From contig NZ_BSFD01000006.1 in the NCBI RefSeq assembly GCF_027922165.1, forward strand, positions 126,779 through 190,778: DNA of 64,000 nt. The letters run 5' to 3'. Each line of letters starts with the position of its first letter. Positions within the stretch are counted from its first letter, which is position 1. Under the pieces are notes generated by a model. The model saw nothing but the letters and a program-made list of their open reading frames with translations. It had not been told where the DNA came from and made no database searches. This stretch comes from Brevundimonas intermedia. GTDB lineage: Bacteria > Pseudomonadota > Alphaproteobacteria > Caulobacterales > Caulobacteraceae. Shown piece by piece: positions 26,232 to 34,791 of this stretch. A program made the position numbers and the translations under genes.

Positions 26232-26603
26232 GGGCGGAACGAGTCCGGATCGGGAGCCGACCATGGCGCATCCGATCCGGACCTAGCTCCAGACAGCGAA
26301 ACACCCGCCTTGCCTGGGAGGGGGAGGGGATCGGCAAGGCGGGCGCTCGCTTGGAGGAAGCATCGGCCGCCGGAGCCCTTGGTGGAAACATCCAGGGGGG
26401 CTGGGGGGGGCTGTTCAGGATCCGGACGCTTCCGAACTCCGACGAGCCGATGATCGATATTTCGCCGCCCAAACAGGCGCGCGAAGGACCGAAACAGGGC
26501 CATTTGGTGTCGCTTGCGTTTTCTTCGCCTGTCCGCCCCCTCTGGCGCCCCCCCTCTGGCGCCCCCCTCTGGCGTCTGCGGCGGCTTGGCCTAAGTTCAG
26601 ACC
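26232..26603. other. Intergenic region with hairpin and tandem repeat
   Basis: A 372-bp gap between the DegP gene and the DUF2794 gene. It has an 11-bp stem (CCCGCCTTGCC at 26304-26314, GGCAAGGCGGG at 26333-26343) that may end the DegP transcript, G-rich runs at 26394-26410 and three near-copies of CCCCCTCTGGCG at 26536-26574. No coding sequence is evident. Confidence 0.6.
26304..26343 (+). terminator. Hairpin after the DegP-type gene
   Basis: An 11-bp perfect stem with an 18-nt loop, 73 bp after the stop codon. There is no T run after it, so it may act as an mRNA-stabilising hairpin instead of a terminator. Confidence 0.45.
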
Positions 26604-26939
26604 ATGAGCATGAACCCGCACGAGACCCAGCCCCAGTCAGGCCCGGTCTTCTTCGAACGGCGCGAGTTGGACCTGATCCTGCGGGTCTATGGCCGTATGG
26701 TCGCCCAGGGCGAATGGCGCGACTATGCCATGGTCGGCCACAAGGAGTTCGCCGAGTTCGCCGTTTTCCGCCGCTCGGGCGACGCCCCCCTCTACCGCAT
26801 CGAAAAACGCCCGGCCCTGCAAACCCGCCAAGGCCAGTGGGCCGTCATAGGCGAAGGCGGCCAGATCCTGAAACGGGGCCGTGACCTGGCCCAGGCGCTA
26901 CGGGTGTTCGACGGGCGACGGTTTCAGGTGATCGACTGA
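26604..26939 (+). CDS. DUF2794 family protein
   Basis: A 111-residue soluble protein with the family signature FFERRELDLILRVYGRMVAQGEWRDYAM and a C-terminal half rich in basic residues (YRIEKRPALQ, LKRGRDLAQALRVF). The family is restricted mostly to alphaproteobacteria and has no assigned function. Two starts are possible (26604 and MNPHE at 26610). It is convergent with a lipoprotein gene, 6 bp away. Confidence 0.83.
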   Translation: MSMNPHETQPQSGPVFFERRELDLILRVYGRMVAQGEWRDYAMVGHKEFAEFAVFRRSGDAPLYRIEKRPALQTRQGQWAVIGEGGQILKRGRDLAQALRVFDGRRFQVID

Positions 26940-26945
26940 AACCAT

Positions 26946-27584
26946 TCACCTCTGGCGCACGACAGGGGAAAGCCAATCGTCGTCGCTTAAAGCGATGTTG
27001 ACCGGGCTCCTCGCTGGTCCGCCGACGACGGTTATCGGCTTGAGGACGATGTCGAAATCCTCGTCGGGATCGATGACCGCGTAGGCTGGCGGCGAGATCT
27101 TAGCCATCACGAAATAGCGTCCGTCCGGGACGCCGTCGAATCGGAACGCGCCGACTGCGCCGCACACCGCTTCTCGGATCAGTGCTGTCGACTCGGGCCA
27201 CCGCCACTCCGCGACGGGTCCGCTGCGCCAGGCCCCTTCGTCTTTAAGGCCCCACGCCATCTGTTCAGTCAGCAGCCAGCGATTCCGAGGCGTATCCGGA
27301 ATCAGTCTGATCGGCTTACCTTCGCACGTCAGCGTCTCTTCGGGCCCAAACCCCATGCCGGCCGGCAACACTCGCGTGCGACGGGCCGTCATCTGAAGCA
27401 CGCCGGATAGCGGAAAGCCCTCCACCCGGAGCCACGCTTGGTCCGATGGATCAGGCTCGCGAAACCGATCAAACGTGCGCTCTTCGGACGCTCTTTGATA
27501 GGCAGCCATAGTGAGGCAGCTCGTAAGCGGCACGGTCAGCAAAAGACTGACGGCAACCCTGACCAGGTTCAGCATTCGCGCCAT
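26946..27584 (-). CDS. Hypothetical lipoprotein
   Basis: A 212-residue protein I do not recognise. It has a lipoprotein signal (LLLTVPLTSC, Cys23). The remainder is soluble; a segment GAFRFDGVPDGRYFVMAKI resembles a carboxypeptidase-regulatory-like beta strand pattern, so a small beta domain is likely. The ATG at 27584 has a GGAGG site 8 bases upstream. Codon use is less GC-biased than in the flanking genes. Confidence 0.68.
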   Translation of the reverse strand: MARMLNLVRVAVSLLLTVPLTSCLTMAAYQRASEERTFDRFREPDPSDQAWLRVEGFPLSGVLQMTARRTRVLPAGMGFGPEETLTCEGKPIRLIPDTPRNRWLLTEQMAWGLKDEGAWRSGPVAEWRWPESTALIREAVCGAVGAFRFDGVPDGRYFVMAKISPPAYAVIDPDEDFDIVLKPITVVGGPARSPVNIALSDDDWLSPVVRQR

Positions 27585-27627
27585 GGCCCACCCCTCCGTT
27601 GGTCTCGACGACGAATAGCCGGCGCCT

Positions 27628-27660
27628 CAAAAAAGAAAGGGCCCAGCGAGGGGCCCTTTC
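27628..27660 (-). terminator. Rho-independent terminator of the Bax-inhibitor-1 gene
   Basis: On the minus strand a GAAAGGGCCCC/GGGCCCTTTC stem is followed by TTTTTT. It lies 24 bp beyond the stop codon. Confidence 0.9.
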
Positions 27661-27683
27661 CGCATCCGTCTTGCGACCGATCT

Positions 27684-28433
27684 TTAGTTCCGGTTGCCGC
27701 CCATGAAGGCCAGCAGGAATTGGAACAGGTTCACGAAGTTGATGAACAGGCTCAGGGCGCCGAAGCCCGTGGCCACGCCCATGGCGTTCTGGTCGCCGCC
27801 CAGGGCGTAGTAGGTCATCTTCAGGCGCTGAGTGTCATAGGCGATCAGACCCGCGAAGATCAGCACGCCCGCGCCGGAGATGATCAGATACAGGGTCCCC
27901 GACTGCATGAACATGTTGACGATCGAGGCGATGATCAGGCCGATCACGCCGAAGATCAGGAAGGTGCCCATGGCCGTCAGGTCCTTCTTGGTGGTGTAAC
28001 CCACCAGGCTCAGACCACCGAAGGCCGCCGCCGTGACCAGGAAGGTCGAGGCCAGCGAGGCGCCCGTATAGCGCAGGAACAGGATGCCCAGGCCCGCGCC
28101 GATCGAGGCGACCACGGCCCAGTACAGCAGGTTCACGCCCTTGGCCGTCGGGTTCTTCATGAAGAACATCGAGCCGAACAGCAGCACCAGGGGCGAGAAC
28201 TGGACGATCATGCCCAGCATCGTCAGACCCACGCGTCCGTCCGGCGTCACGCCGAACAGCAGTTGCTGCACCGCCGGCACATTGCCGGTCACATAGGCCA
28301 AGGCCGCCGCGACCACGAGGCCCAGGGCCAGCTTGTTGTAGACGCCCAGCATGAAGCCGCGCAGGCCGGCGTCCACCGACATGTCGGCCGTCTGCGGCAG
28401 GGGACGGGCGTAGCCGTTGTTGAAATCGCTCAT
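27684..28433 (-). CDS. Bax inhibitor-1/YccA family membrane protein
   Basis: A 249-residue protein with seven hydrophobic helices and the BI-1 family features: a soluble N-terminus, FMLGVYNKLALGL, and a C-terminal conserved IAYDTQRLK followed by GALSLFINFVNLFQFLLAFMGG. E. coli relatives interact with the FtsH protease; a calcium-leak role is known for some members. The ATG at 28433 has GGAGAAAG upstream. Divergent from thpR. Confidence 0.92.
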   Translation of the reverse strand: MSDFNNGYARPLPQTADMSVDAGLRGFMLGVYNKLALGLVVAAALAYVTGNVPAVQQLLFGVTPDGRVGLTMLGMIVQFSPLVLLFGSMFFMKNPTAKGVNLLYWAVVASIGAGLGILFLRYTGASLASTFLVTAAAFGGLSLVGYTTKKDLTAMGTFLIFGVIGLIIASIVNMFMQSGTLYLIISGAGVLIFAGLIAYDTQRLKMTYYALGGDQNAMGVATGFGALSLFINFVNLFQFLLAFMGGNRN

Positions 28434-28563
28434 GGCGACGAACTTTCTCCGATTGGCCGAAGAGACTTCTTCGGTCACAGGCCGTGAATATCGGGAGCCA
28501 CGGGCTCCACTGCAAGGAAAACCGGACTTGGACGGGCCGGTTCCTGCCGCTACCTTCGGTCGC

Positions 28564-29103
28564 ATGCTTCGCCTGTTCGCCGCCCTGACCTTGCCGCCCG
28601 ACGTCGGCGAGACGCTGAAACGCCGCCAATCCGGGCTTCCAGGCGCGCGCTGGCGGCCGCTGGACGCCCTTCACGTCACCCTGGCCTTCTATGGCGAGAC
28701 GGACGAGCGCCGGGCCGACGACCTGGCCTCCGAGTTGGCCCGCGTCGCCGGCGGCCCGTTCGAGATCGTGCTGAAAGGCGTCGGCGCCTTCGGCGACGAC
28801 CACCGCAGCCACACCCTCTGGGCCGGGGTCGAGACGCCGAACGAGCGACTGGCCGTCCTGGCGGGGCGTTGCAAGACGGCCGCCGCACGGGCGGGCCTGA
28901 CGCTGGAGGCGCGCGACTATCGCCCCCACGTCACACTGGCCTATCTGAAACCCCAGACCAATCCCGACCGGATCGGCGCCTGGATGGCGGGCCACAATCT
29001 GCTGCGTTCGCCCCCGATCCGCATCGACCGTTTCGGCCTCTATTCCAGCGTTCTGACCGGCGACGGCAGCCAGTATGCGCTGGAGCGGGAGTATCTGCTG
29101 TGA
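28564..29103 (+). CDS. thpR: RNA 2',3'-cyclic phosphodiesterase ThpR
   Basis: A 179-residue 2H phosphoesterase. The two catalytic HxTx motifs are HVTL at residues 37-40 and HVTL at 122-125. It hydrolyses 2',3'-cyclic phosphate ends on RNA and was first described as 2'-5' RNA ligase. The start is ATG 28564 (MLRLFAAL), the usual family start. Its stop overlaps the next gene's GTG by 4 bases. Confidence 0.92.
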   Translation: MLRLFAALTLPPDVGETLKRRQSGLPGARWRPLDALHVTLAFYGETDERRADDLASELARVAGGPFEIVLKGVGAFGDDHRSHTLWAGVETPNERLAVLAGRCKTAAARAGLTLEARDYRPHVTLAYLKPQTNPDRIGAWMAGHNLLRSPPIRIDRFGLYSSVLTGDGSQYALEREYLL

Positions 29104-29678
29104 ACCCCTACGCCGTTCCACCCCACGTCACCCTGGGACCGACGCTGGAGACGGCGCGCCTGATCCTGCGCCCGCCGGCGGTCGAGGACTTTCCGCGCTG
29201 GGCCGAATTCATGACGGACGAGGAGACCGCCCGCTTCATCGGCGGCGTCCAGTCCCCGCCCCAGGTCTGGCGCACCCTCTGCGCCGTCGCCGGCATGTGG
29301 GCCCTGACCGGCGAGGGCATGTTCTCGATCCTGGAAAAATCGACCGGTCTCTGGATCGGCCGCATCGGCCCCCTTCACCCCTACGGCTGGCCGGGCCGCG
29401 AGGTGGGCTGGAGCCTGCACCGCGACGCCACCGGCAAGGGCTACGCGGTCGAGGCGGCGGCGGCGGCGATGGACTACGCCTTCGACGTCCTGGGCTGGGA
29501 CGACGTAATCCACTGTATCGACCCCGACAACCTGCCCTCAGCCCGGGTGGCGGCGCGGCTGGGCTCGGTCAATCGCGGACGCGGCCAGTTGCCGGATCCG
29601 ATGCAGGACCATGTGATCGACCTGTGGGGTCAGACGCGCGCCGAGTGGGCGGTCAATCGGGCGAAGCTGAATCCCTGA
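29100..29678 (+). CDS. GNAT family N-acetyltransferase
   Basis: A 192-residue acetyltransferase of the RimJ/RimL-like type (Acetyltransf_3). It has ETARLILRPPAVEDFPRWAEFM at the N-terminus, the acetyl-CoA loop WSLHRDATGKGYAVEAAAAAMDYAF and a final IDPDNLPSARVAARLG. The substrate is not predictable. The start is GTG 29100, overlapping the thpR stop, so both genes are translationally coupled. Confidence 0.9.
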   Translation: MNPYAVPPHVTLGPTLETARLILRPPAVEDFPRWAEFMTDEETARFIGGVQSPPQVWRTLCAVAGMWALTGEGMFSILEKSTGLWIGRIGPLHPYGWPGREVGWSLHRDATGKGYAVEAAAAAMDYAFDVLGWDDVIHCIDPDNLPSARVAARLGSVNRGRGQLPDPMQDHVIDLWGQTRAEWAVNRAKLNP

Positions 29679-29739
29679 CGGCAACCGAAGGCCCGTCTTC
29701 GACGTATCCGCTTTTCAACCTCGAACAAGGATACGCCCG

Positions 29740-30273
29740 ATGATCCGCGCCGCCCTGATCGCCGCCGCCCTGGTCGCCCTGCCTTCGACCGCCCTGCCTT
29801 CGACCGCCCTGGCCCAGTCGCGCGACGTCGATCTGGACCGGTTCGACGGCCGCTGGTTCGAGATCGAGCGCAGCCATAACGACGTCCAGAAGGACTGCAG
29901 CCGGGCCCAGATCGACTTCACGCGTCAGGATCGGCCCGACCGCTACGGCATCGTCGTCACCTGCACCCGCCGCGCCGACGGGCGCAACGAGGTGCTGCGC
30001 GCCAACGCCCGCATCGCCGACACCACCACCAACGCCAAATTCCGCTTCACCCTGCCCGGCCTGCTCAGCTTCGGCGGCCTGGCCGGCCAGAACTACTGGG
30101 TCTGGGACCACGATCCCGAATACAACTGGGCCATCTTGGCCCTGCCGAACAAGTCCGACTGGTGGATCTGGCACCGCGACCAGAACGCCTCCGCCGCGGA
30201 ACGCACCCGCCTGATGGCCCGCGCCCGCGCTTTGGGCCTGGACATGAGCCGGGTGGTCAGCACGGGACGCTGA
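29740..30273 (+). CDS. Lipocalin family protein (Blc-like)
   Basis: A 177-residue exported lipocalin. A signal peptide ends at ALA|QS; the lipocalin start motif is RFDGRWFEIERSHN, followed by antiparallel strands and a C-terminal AILALPNKSDWWIWHRD that corresponds to the third conserved region. There is no lipobox cysteine, so it is probably soluble in the periplasm, unlike E. coli Blc. A 15-bp direct repeat (29779-29793, 29794-29808) duplicates LPSTA in the signal peptide. Confidence 0.85.
   Translation: MIRAALIAAALVALPSTALPSTALAQSRDVDLDRFDGRWFEIERSHNDVQKDCSRAQIDFTRQDRPDRYGIVVTCTRRADGRNEVLRANARIADTTTNAKFRFTLPGLLSFGGLAGQNYWVWDHDPEYNWAILALPNKSDWWIWHRDQNASAAERTRLMARARALGLDMSRVVSTGR
29779..29808 (+). 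repeat. 15-bp tandem duplication in the lipocalin signal peptide
   Basis: CTGCCTTCGACCGCC occurs twice in a row and encodes LPSTA-LPSTA in the hydrophobic core. The reading frame is kept. Confidence 0.85.
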
Positions 30274-30387
30274 CGGGCCGGCGCCGGGCTTAACGAGGGC
30301 TTATCGCAAGGCTCCGGACAACTACGAATAGGCACACTCGACGAACATGGATACCGATTCCGCCACCCTCAACGCGGAGCGACCATC

Positions 30388-30936
30388 GTGAACGACTGTT
30401 GTGCACCCAAAAGCCCGGCTCCCCTTTCCACCATGTCGCGGCGCGGGGCCTTCGGCCTTATCGCACTCGGCGCCGGCGTCAGCCTGATGTCCACCCTGGC
30501 GCCGGGCGTCGCTCGCGCGCGCGGCCACACCGAGATCCTGCTGCTGACCTGCATGGACTATCGCCTGACCGACGACACCATCGCCTATATGGAAGGGCGC
30601 GGCCTGCACGACAAATACGACCACATCGCTCTGGCCGGCGCCTCGCTGGGCGCCATTACCGACAAATACCCCGCCTGGGGCCAGGCCTTCTGGAGCCATC
30701 TGGACGTCGCCATGGAGCTCCACCACGTCCACAAGGTCGTGGTGATCGATCACCGCGACTGCGGCGCCTACAAGGTCATCTTCGGCGAGGCCGCCGTCGA
30801 TACGCCCGAGAAGGAGCTGGCGCTCCACACCCAGGAGCTTCACGCCTTCCGTGACGAGATCAAGCAACACCACCCCGAGATTGAGGTCGAGCTGGGCTTG
30901 ATGTCCCTGGACGGCAAGGTCGAGGAAATCGCTTAA
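30388..30936 (+). CDS. Exported carbonic anhydrase-like protein (Tat signal)
   Basis: A 182-residue protein of the beta-carbonic-anhydrase-like group. It has a twin-arginine-type leader, SRRGAFGLIALGAG, and then zinc-site residues Cys55 with Asp57/Arg59 (CMDYR), His122 and Cys125 (HRDCGAY). Known beta-enzymes use CxDSR...HxxC, so the dyad is CxDYR here. CO2 hydration is likely but not certain. The start is GTG 30388 with GGAG upstream. Confidence 0.8.
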   Translation: MNDCCAPKSPAPLSTMSRRGAFGLIALGAGVSLMSTLAPGVARARGHTEILLLTCMDYRLTDDTIAYMEGRGLHDKYDHIALAGASLGAITDKYPAWGQAFWSHLDVAMELHHVHKVVVIDHRDCGAYKVIFGEAAVDTPEKELALHTQELHAFRDEIKQHHPEIEVELGLMSLDGKVEEIA

Positions 30937-31021
30937 GGCGGGACCTCCGCGCACACGCCAAAAAACGCGCCCGCGATCCTGAGCCTGTCGTCCCCGCCGG
31001 ACGACAGGCCGCTTGCGTTCG

Positions 31022-31036
31022 GAACATATCCGGAAC
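31022..31036 (+). promoter_or_regulatory. LexA (SOS) box of mmcB
   Basis: GAAC-ATATCCG-GAAC, an exact match to the alphaproteobacterial LexA consensus (GTTC-N7-GTTC read on the other strand). It ends 11 bp before the mmcB start codon, where LexA would block transcription. Confidence 0.85.
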
Positions 31037-31047
31037 ATAAATCCGGC

Positions 31048-31494
31048 ATGGCCGCCACCGCCGTCTCTCTCGAACTGGTCTTCAGCCGGCCGGAAACCAC
31101 CCTGTCGGTCACGCGCGGGGCGGCGCGGCTGATGCTGGATCTGGGCTATGCGCCCCTGCTGGAGGTCGGCCTGCCCAATGGGCGGCGGGCCGACGTCATG
31201 GCGATCGGGCGGCGGGGCGATATCGTGATCTGCGAGGTCAAGTCGGGGATCGACGACTATCGCATCGACCGCAAATGGCACGAATACGGCCCCTTCTGCG
31301 ACGCCTTCTATTTCGCGGTGGCGCCCGAGTTTCCGCAAGCCGTCCTGCCGGAGACGCCGGGCCTGATCGTCGCCGACGGCTTCGGCGGGGCCGTGGTGCG
31401 CGAGGCGCCGGCGACGCCCCTGGCGCCCGCCCGTCGCAAGGCCCTGACCCTGGCCTTCGCCCGCCTCGGGGCGATGCGGACGATGCGGGACTAG
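31048..31494 (+). CDS. mmcB: MmcB family DNA repair protein
   Basis: A 148-residue endonuclease-like protein. It has a PD-(D/E)xK-type core: RRADVMAIGRRGDIVICEVKSGIDDYRIDRKWHEY, where Asp, Glu and Lys of ADV...EVKSG form the likely active site. In Caulobacter crescentus mmcB is an SOS gene needed for mitomycin C resistance. The exact LexA box at 31022-31036 supports the same control here. Confidence 0.9.
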   Translation: MAATAVSLELVFSRPETTLSVTRGAARLMLDLGYAPLLEVGLPNGRRADVMAIGRRGDIVICEVKSGIDDYRIDRKWHEYGPFCDAFYFAVAPEFPQAVLPETPGLIVADGFGGAVVREAPATPLAPARRKALTLAFARLGAMRTMRD

Positions 31495-31867
31495 GGTTCA
31501 GCGCGCGCAATTTTGCGAAGAAGACCGCGCCGATTCAAGACCTTGAAGAAATCCTGCGGGGTTCGACCTGACGCGTTCCGGAACGGGCTTATGATCGGAT
31601 CTGGGTCTTTGACATCGCAATCAAGCCACGCACGCGGGCGCCCGAGGCCGAAGCGCTACCTATGGTCGAAAGAATAGACTCAAATAGACTCAAAATTTTC
31701 TCGGTGAATTGAGTCTATTTCGCCGCCCCCAGTCCACTCCAATTGCACCGCGCAATTTCATCGCTCAGCTTTCACAAGCTAAAACAGCGTGTTGATCGCC
31801 AGTTGCACAGATTGCACCGGTTTCGAACGACAGTGGAATTTCGGCGGCAAGACCGGGACGTCCCGCT
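31495..31867. other. Non-coding gap with AT-rich hairpin
   Basis: A 373-bp gap between the convergent mmcB and NlpC/P60 genes. It has no credible gene. Composition drops to AT-rich at 31660-31760, where a perfect 12-bp inverted repeat (31682-31693, 31709-31720) and a further direct copy of its arm (31673-31683) occur, followed by AATTGC-accgc-GCAATT (31741-31757). It may be a mobile-element remnant. Confidence 0.55.
31673..31720. repeat. AT-rich inverted repeat with an extra direct copy
   Basis: AAATAGACTCAA (31682-31693) is perfectly complementary to TTGAGTCTATTT (31709-31720) with a 15-nt loop. The sequence AATAGACTCAA also occurs at 31673-31683, overlapping the first arm by two bases. The AT content is unusual for this genome. 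Confidence 0.7.
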
Positions 31868-32671
31868 TCAGAGACGGCGGAACACAGCGGTGGCGAAGCC
31901 TTCGGCGGTCAGGCGCGCCTCGACCTCGGCCAGGGCTTCGATCACCACGCCGCCCCCATGGCCGACCGTCGTGTCGCCGGTCGAATGGATGATCCGCTCG
32001 GCGTCGATCATCAGGGCGGAATGGCCGGTCCAGTCGTGATCCCCGCCGGACGCCCGCCAGACGACGATGTCGCCGCGCTTCAGGGCCCCGGCGGGCGCAG
32101 CCCGGCCCAGTTCGGCCTGGCCGTCAGAACGACGCGGACCCGGCAGGCCGCAGGCCAGCAGGGCCTGCTGCACCAGGCCGGAGCAATCGGTCGAGATTGA
32201 GGATCGTGCGCCCAGTTCGTGCGGCCGGCCCAGCAGGCGTTCGGCCACGGAGACCAGGTCGCGCTCGAACTCGCCGACCGGCGCCAGATCCGTCTCCGCC
32301 ACGCCTTCGACGGCGTCGACCACCAGGGCGTTCAGCGGCAGGGCGGCGTCCACAGCGGCGACCCGGCGCGTCGCGAGGGGCGCGCCCTTCGACAGGCTGT
32401 CCAGCACCACCCAGCCGACCACGCCGTCGCGGCGGGCGCGGCCCCAAGCGCGGCCATTGGCCCGGTCCAGCACGTCGAAGGCCTCGCCGTGCAGCAGCTG
32501 ATTGATACGGACATCCTGGTCCGACAGGATATCCGCCACCGCGACGCGGCAGTGCATGGCCTCGGTCTTCCGATAGGCGGCGGCGCGCACCAGGCCTTCC
32601 AACGCCTGTTCGGCGAGGTCGGGGCGGGCCAGTCGGTCGCCGGCAGGAAGAAGATCGAGGACGTCGGTCAA
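31868..32671 (-). CDS. NlpC/P60 cysteine peptidase with SH3 domain
   Basis: A 267-residue C40-family peptidase, likely a cell-wall or dipeptide hydrolase. An N-terminal SH3-like region (~residues 20-110, HGEAFDVLDRANGRAWGRARRDGVVGWV) precedes the NlpC/P60 domain with Cys163 (STDCSGLVQ) and His217 (GHSALMI). I use TTG 32671 since similarity to the family begins soon after; an ATG at 32800 adds a low-complexity extension and has no spaced ribosome binding site. The M17 aminopeptidase gene lies nearby on the same strand, a common pairing in alphaproteobacteria. Confidence 0.82.
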   Translation of the reverse strand: MTDVLDLLPAGDRLARPDLAEQALEGLVRAAAYRKTEAMHCRVAVADILSDQDVRINQLLHGEAFDVLDRANGRAWGRARRDGVVGWVVLDSLSKGAPLATRRVAAVDAALPLNALVVDAVEGVAETDLAPVGEFERDLVSVAERLLGRPHELGARSSISTDCSGLVQQALLACGLPGPRRSDGQAELGRAAPAGALKRGDIVVWRASGGDHDWTGHSALMIDAERIIHSTGDTTVGHGGGVVIEALAEVEARLTAEGFATAVFRRL

Positions 32672-32848
32672 ACGCGGTCTCGCATTGGTTTGGGCGACCG
32701 TCTTACCCCCCGAAGCCGAATCCCCCGTTAATGGCGGTCGCTTTTCGGACGCGCCTCCGGGATGCGGCGCTCCGCTTGACGCCTGGGCGCGGCGCCCCAT
32801 CTCCTGATCGACCGCGATGACGCGGACGGGCTTGCAGGGGGTGTCCCG

Positions 32849-33331
32849 GTGTTTACGTCTTTAATCCTCTTCATCGTCCTCGGCCTGACGATCTTCGATG
32901 AGGGTCCAGTCGGCGGCGTCCTGCGACGCTGGCTGGTTTCCGTCCCAGCGCAATTTCTGTCGCAACTGTCCCGGGGGCAGTTGATCGGCCTGGCCTGTTT
33001 CGCGCTCATCGGAGCGGCGGCCGTCACCCTGTTCGAAGCCGAAGGTTTGAGGCTGTTCGCAATGGCTGCGCCCGAGATGGTCGGCTGGTTCCTGATGTTC
33101 GACGTGACCGTGCTGTTCGACCTCTTGGTCCTGACGGTCAGTCTGCACGCCCTCGCCGGCTGGCGCGGCCTCGGCCGCCTGGCGCAAGCGGCGCGGGATC
33201 AAGGCCTGCGCCTCTGGGCTCAGGTTCGGACACGAGCCCGATCCCGCGCCCGTCGCCTGCGGCGCCCCCGTCCGCCCGCCTCCGGGTCGCTGGACGACGA
33301 GCCGGGACGCGACATCCCCGCCTGGGCCTGA
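32849..33331 (+). CDS. Small membrane protein of unknown function
   Basis: A 160-residue protein I do not recognise, with a hydrophobic N-terminus (FTSLILFIVLGLTIF), a second helix (LIGLACFALIGAAAVTLF) and a third (MFDVTVLFDLLVLTVSLHALAG), then a strongly basic Arg-rich tail (RTRARSRARRLRRPRPP). The start is GTG 32849 with AGGGGG upstream. It lies between the NlpC/P60 and M17 genes on the opposite strand and ends 2 bp before the M17 stop. Confidence 0.6.
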   Translation: MFTSLILFIVLGLTIFDEGPVGGVLRRWLVSVPAQFLSQLSRGQLIGLACFALIGAAAVTLFEAEGLRLFAMAAPEMVGWFLMFDVTVLFDLLVLTVSLHALAGWRGLGRLAQAARDQGLRLWAQVRTRARSRARRLRRPRPPASGSLDDEPGRDIPAWA

Positions 33332-33333
33332 CC

Positions 33334-34716
33334 TCAGCCCTCGTAGCGGCGCTTCAGCAGGGCGTAGCAGGCCCGGATCGCCTGGGCCTCGCCCCCTTCG
33401 GGATAGCCGGGCCGGGCGCGGGGGTTCCAGGCGAAGATGTCCATATGGGCCCAGGCGCCGGTCGACGGCGCGAACCTCTGCAGGAACAGGGCGGCGGTCA
33501 CCGACCCTGCCTGGGCCCAGGCCGAGGAGTCGTTCTTCAGGTCCGCGATCTCGGTGTCCAGGGCGCTGCGATAGCCGGCCCACAGCGGCATCCGCCACAG
33601 GGGATCCCCCACCTCGGCCCCCGCCGCCAGCAGCCCCGCCGCCAGGGCCTCGTCGTCGGTATAGACGGGCGGCAGGTCCGGCCCCAGGGCGATCCGCGCC
33701 GCCCCGGTCAGGGTGGCGAAGTCCAGGGTCAGGTCGGGCTCGTGCTCGCCCGCCCGGGTCAGGGCGTCGGCCAGGATCAGCCGCCCCTCCGCATCGGTGT
33801 TGCCGATCTCGATCGTCAGCCCCTTGCGGCTGTTCAGGATATCCCCCGGCCGGAAGGCGTCGGCCGAGACCGCATTCTCCACCGCCGCCACGATCACCAC
33901 CAGCCGCACCGGCAGATCGGCCTGCATCACCAGCCGCCCCAGGGCCAGGGCGTGGGCCGATCCGCCCATGTCCTTCTTCATGTTCCGCATCCCGGCGGCG
34001 GGTTTCAGGTCCAGCCCCCCGGTGTCGAACACCACCCCCTTGCCGACCAGGGCCACCAGCGGCAGATCGGTCTGGTCCAGCTTCCAGCCGATCTCGATCA
34101 GCCGCGGCGCCCGGTGCGGCGCCGCCGCCCGACCCACGGCGTGAACGGCGGGGTAGTTCGCCTCCAGCAGGGCCTCGCCCTCAGTCACGGTGATCACGGC
34201 CCCGGCGCTCTCGGCGATCTCGCGGGCGATGGTCTCGATCTGCAAAGGCCCCATGTCGGCGGCGGGGGTGTCGACCATCTCGCGCGCCAGGGCGCAGGCG
34301 GCGACGATCCGCGTGGTCTCGGCCACGTCCAGCCCCTCGGGCGCGACCAGCCTGACCGGCGCCCGATCCGGCCGGGCCTTGTAGCGGTCGAAGACATAGG
34401 CCCCCAGCAGGAAGGCCAGGGCCGCTCGCCCCGCCGCCTCCGCCTCCAGCTCCAGCCGGTACAGCCCGCCGGGCAGCCGCGCCGAAAGGCCCCGCGCCGC
34501 CATCGGATCGAAGACCCCGCCGGTCCCGACCAGCACGGACCCGATCCCTTCTCCCTGAGGCGCGATCAGTAGTTGGCCCTGTTTGCCCTCGAACCCGTTC
34601 AGCTCGGCCCAACCGCACGCGGCGTCGTCCAGCACGTCCTTGGGTCCGACGAAGCGGATCGGAACGGCGCCCGCCCCGTCTTCAGCGGCGACCAATAGCG
34701 GATGAGATTGGGACAT
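33334..34716 (-). CDS. M17 leucyl aminopeptidase family protein
   Basis: A 460-residue cytosolic aminopeptidase. The C-terminal catalytic domain (~170-460) has the two-metal site: LVGKGVVFDTGGLDLKP, the downstream MKKDMGGSA and the family signature NTDAEGRL. The N-terminal domain is divergent from E. coli PepA. The ATG at 34716 is taken as the start; the frame continues but that part overlaps the next promoter region. It is upstream of the NlpC/P60 gene on the same strand. Confidence 0.92.
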   Translation of the reverse strand: MSQSHPLLVAAEDGAGAVPIRFVGPKDVLDDAACGWAELNGFEGKQGQLLIAPQGEGIGSVLVGTGGVFDPMAARGLSARLPGGLYRLELEAEAAGRAALAFLLGAYVFDRYKARPDRAPVRLVAPEGLDVAETTRIVAACALAREMVDTPAADMGPLQIETIAREIAESAGAVITVTEGEALLEANYPAVHAVGRAAAPHRAPRLIEIGWKLDQTDLPLVALVGKGVVFDTGGLDLKPAAGMRNMKKDMGGSAHALALGRLVMQADLPVRLVVIVAAVENAVSADAFRPGDILNSRKGLTIEIGNTDAEGRLILADALTRAGEHEPDLTLDFATLTGAARIALGPDLPPVYTDDEALAAGLLAAGAEVGDPLWRMPLWAGYRSALDTEIADLKNDSSAWAQAGSVTAALFLQRFAPSTGAWAHMDIFAWNPRARPGYPEGGEAQAIRACYALLKRRYEG

Positions 34717-34791
34717 GACGGGCCTTCTTAACCAACAGTTGACGCGAACCGGCGACTCTGGAGCCGACCGAGGACCGTCAGGACTCCACCC

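Noticed and set aside
32672..32800. Longer start for the NlpC/P60 gene at ATG 32800
   Set aside because: The extension is low-complexity, its AGGAG touches the ATG with no spacing and family similarity starts only after the TTG at 32671.
33445..34572. A 375-residue plus-strand frame over the M17 aminopeptidase
   Set aside because: Pro/Gln/Arg/His-rich shadow frame; the minus strand has the M17 signature.
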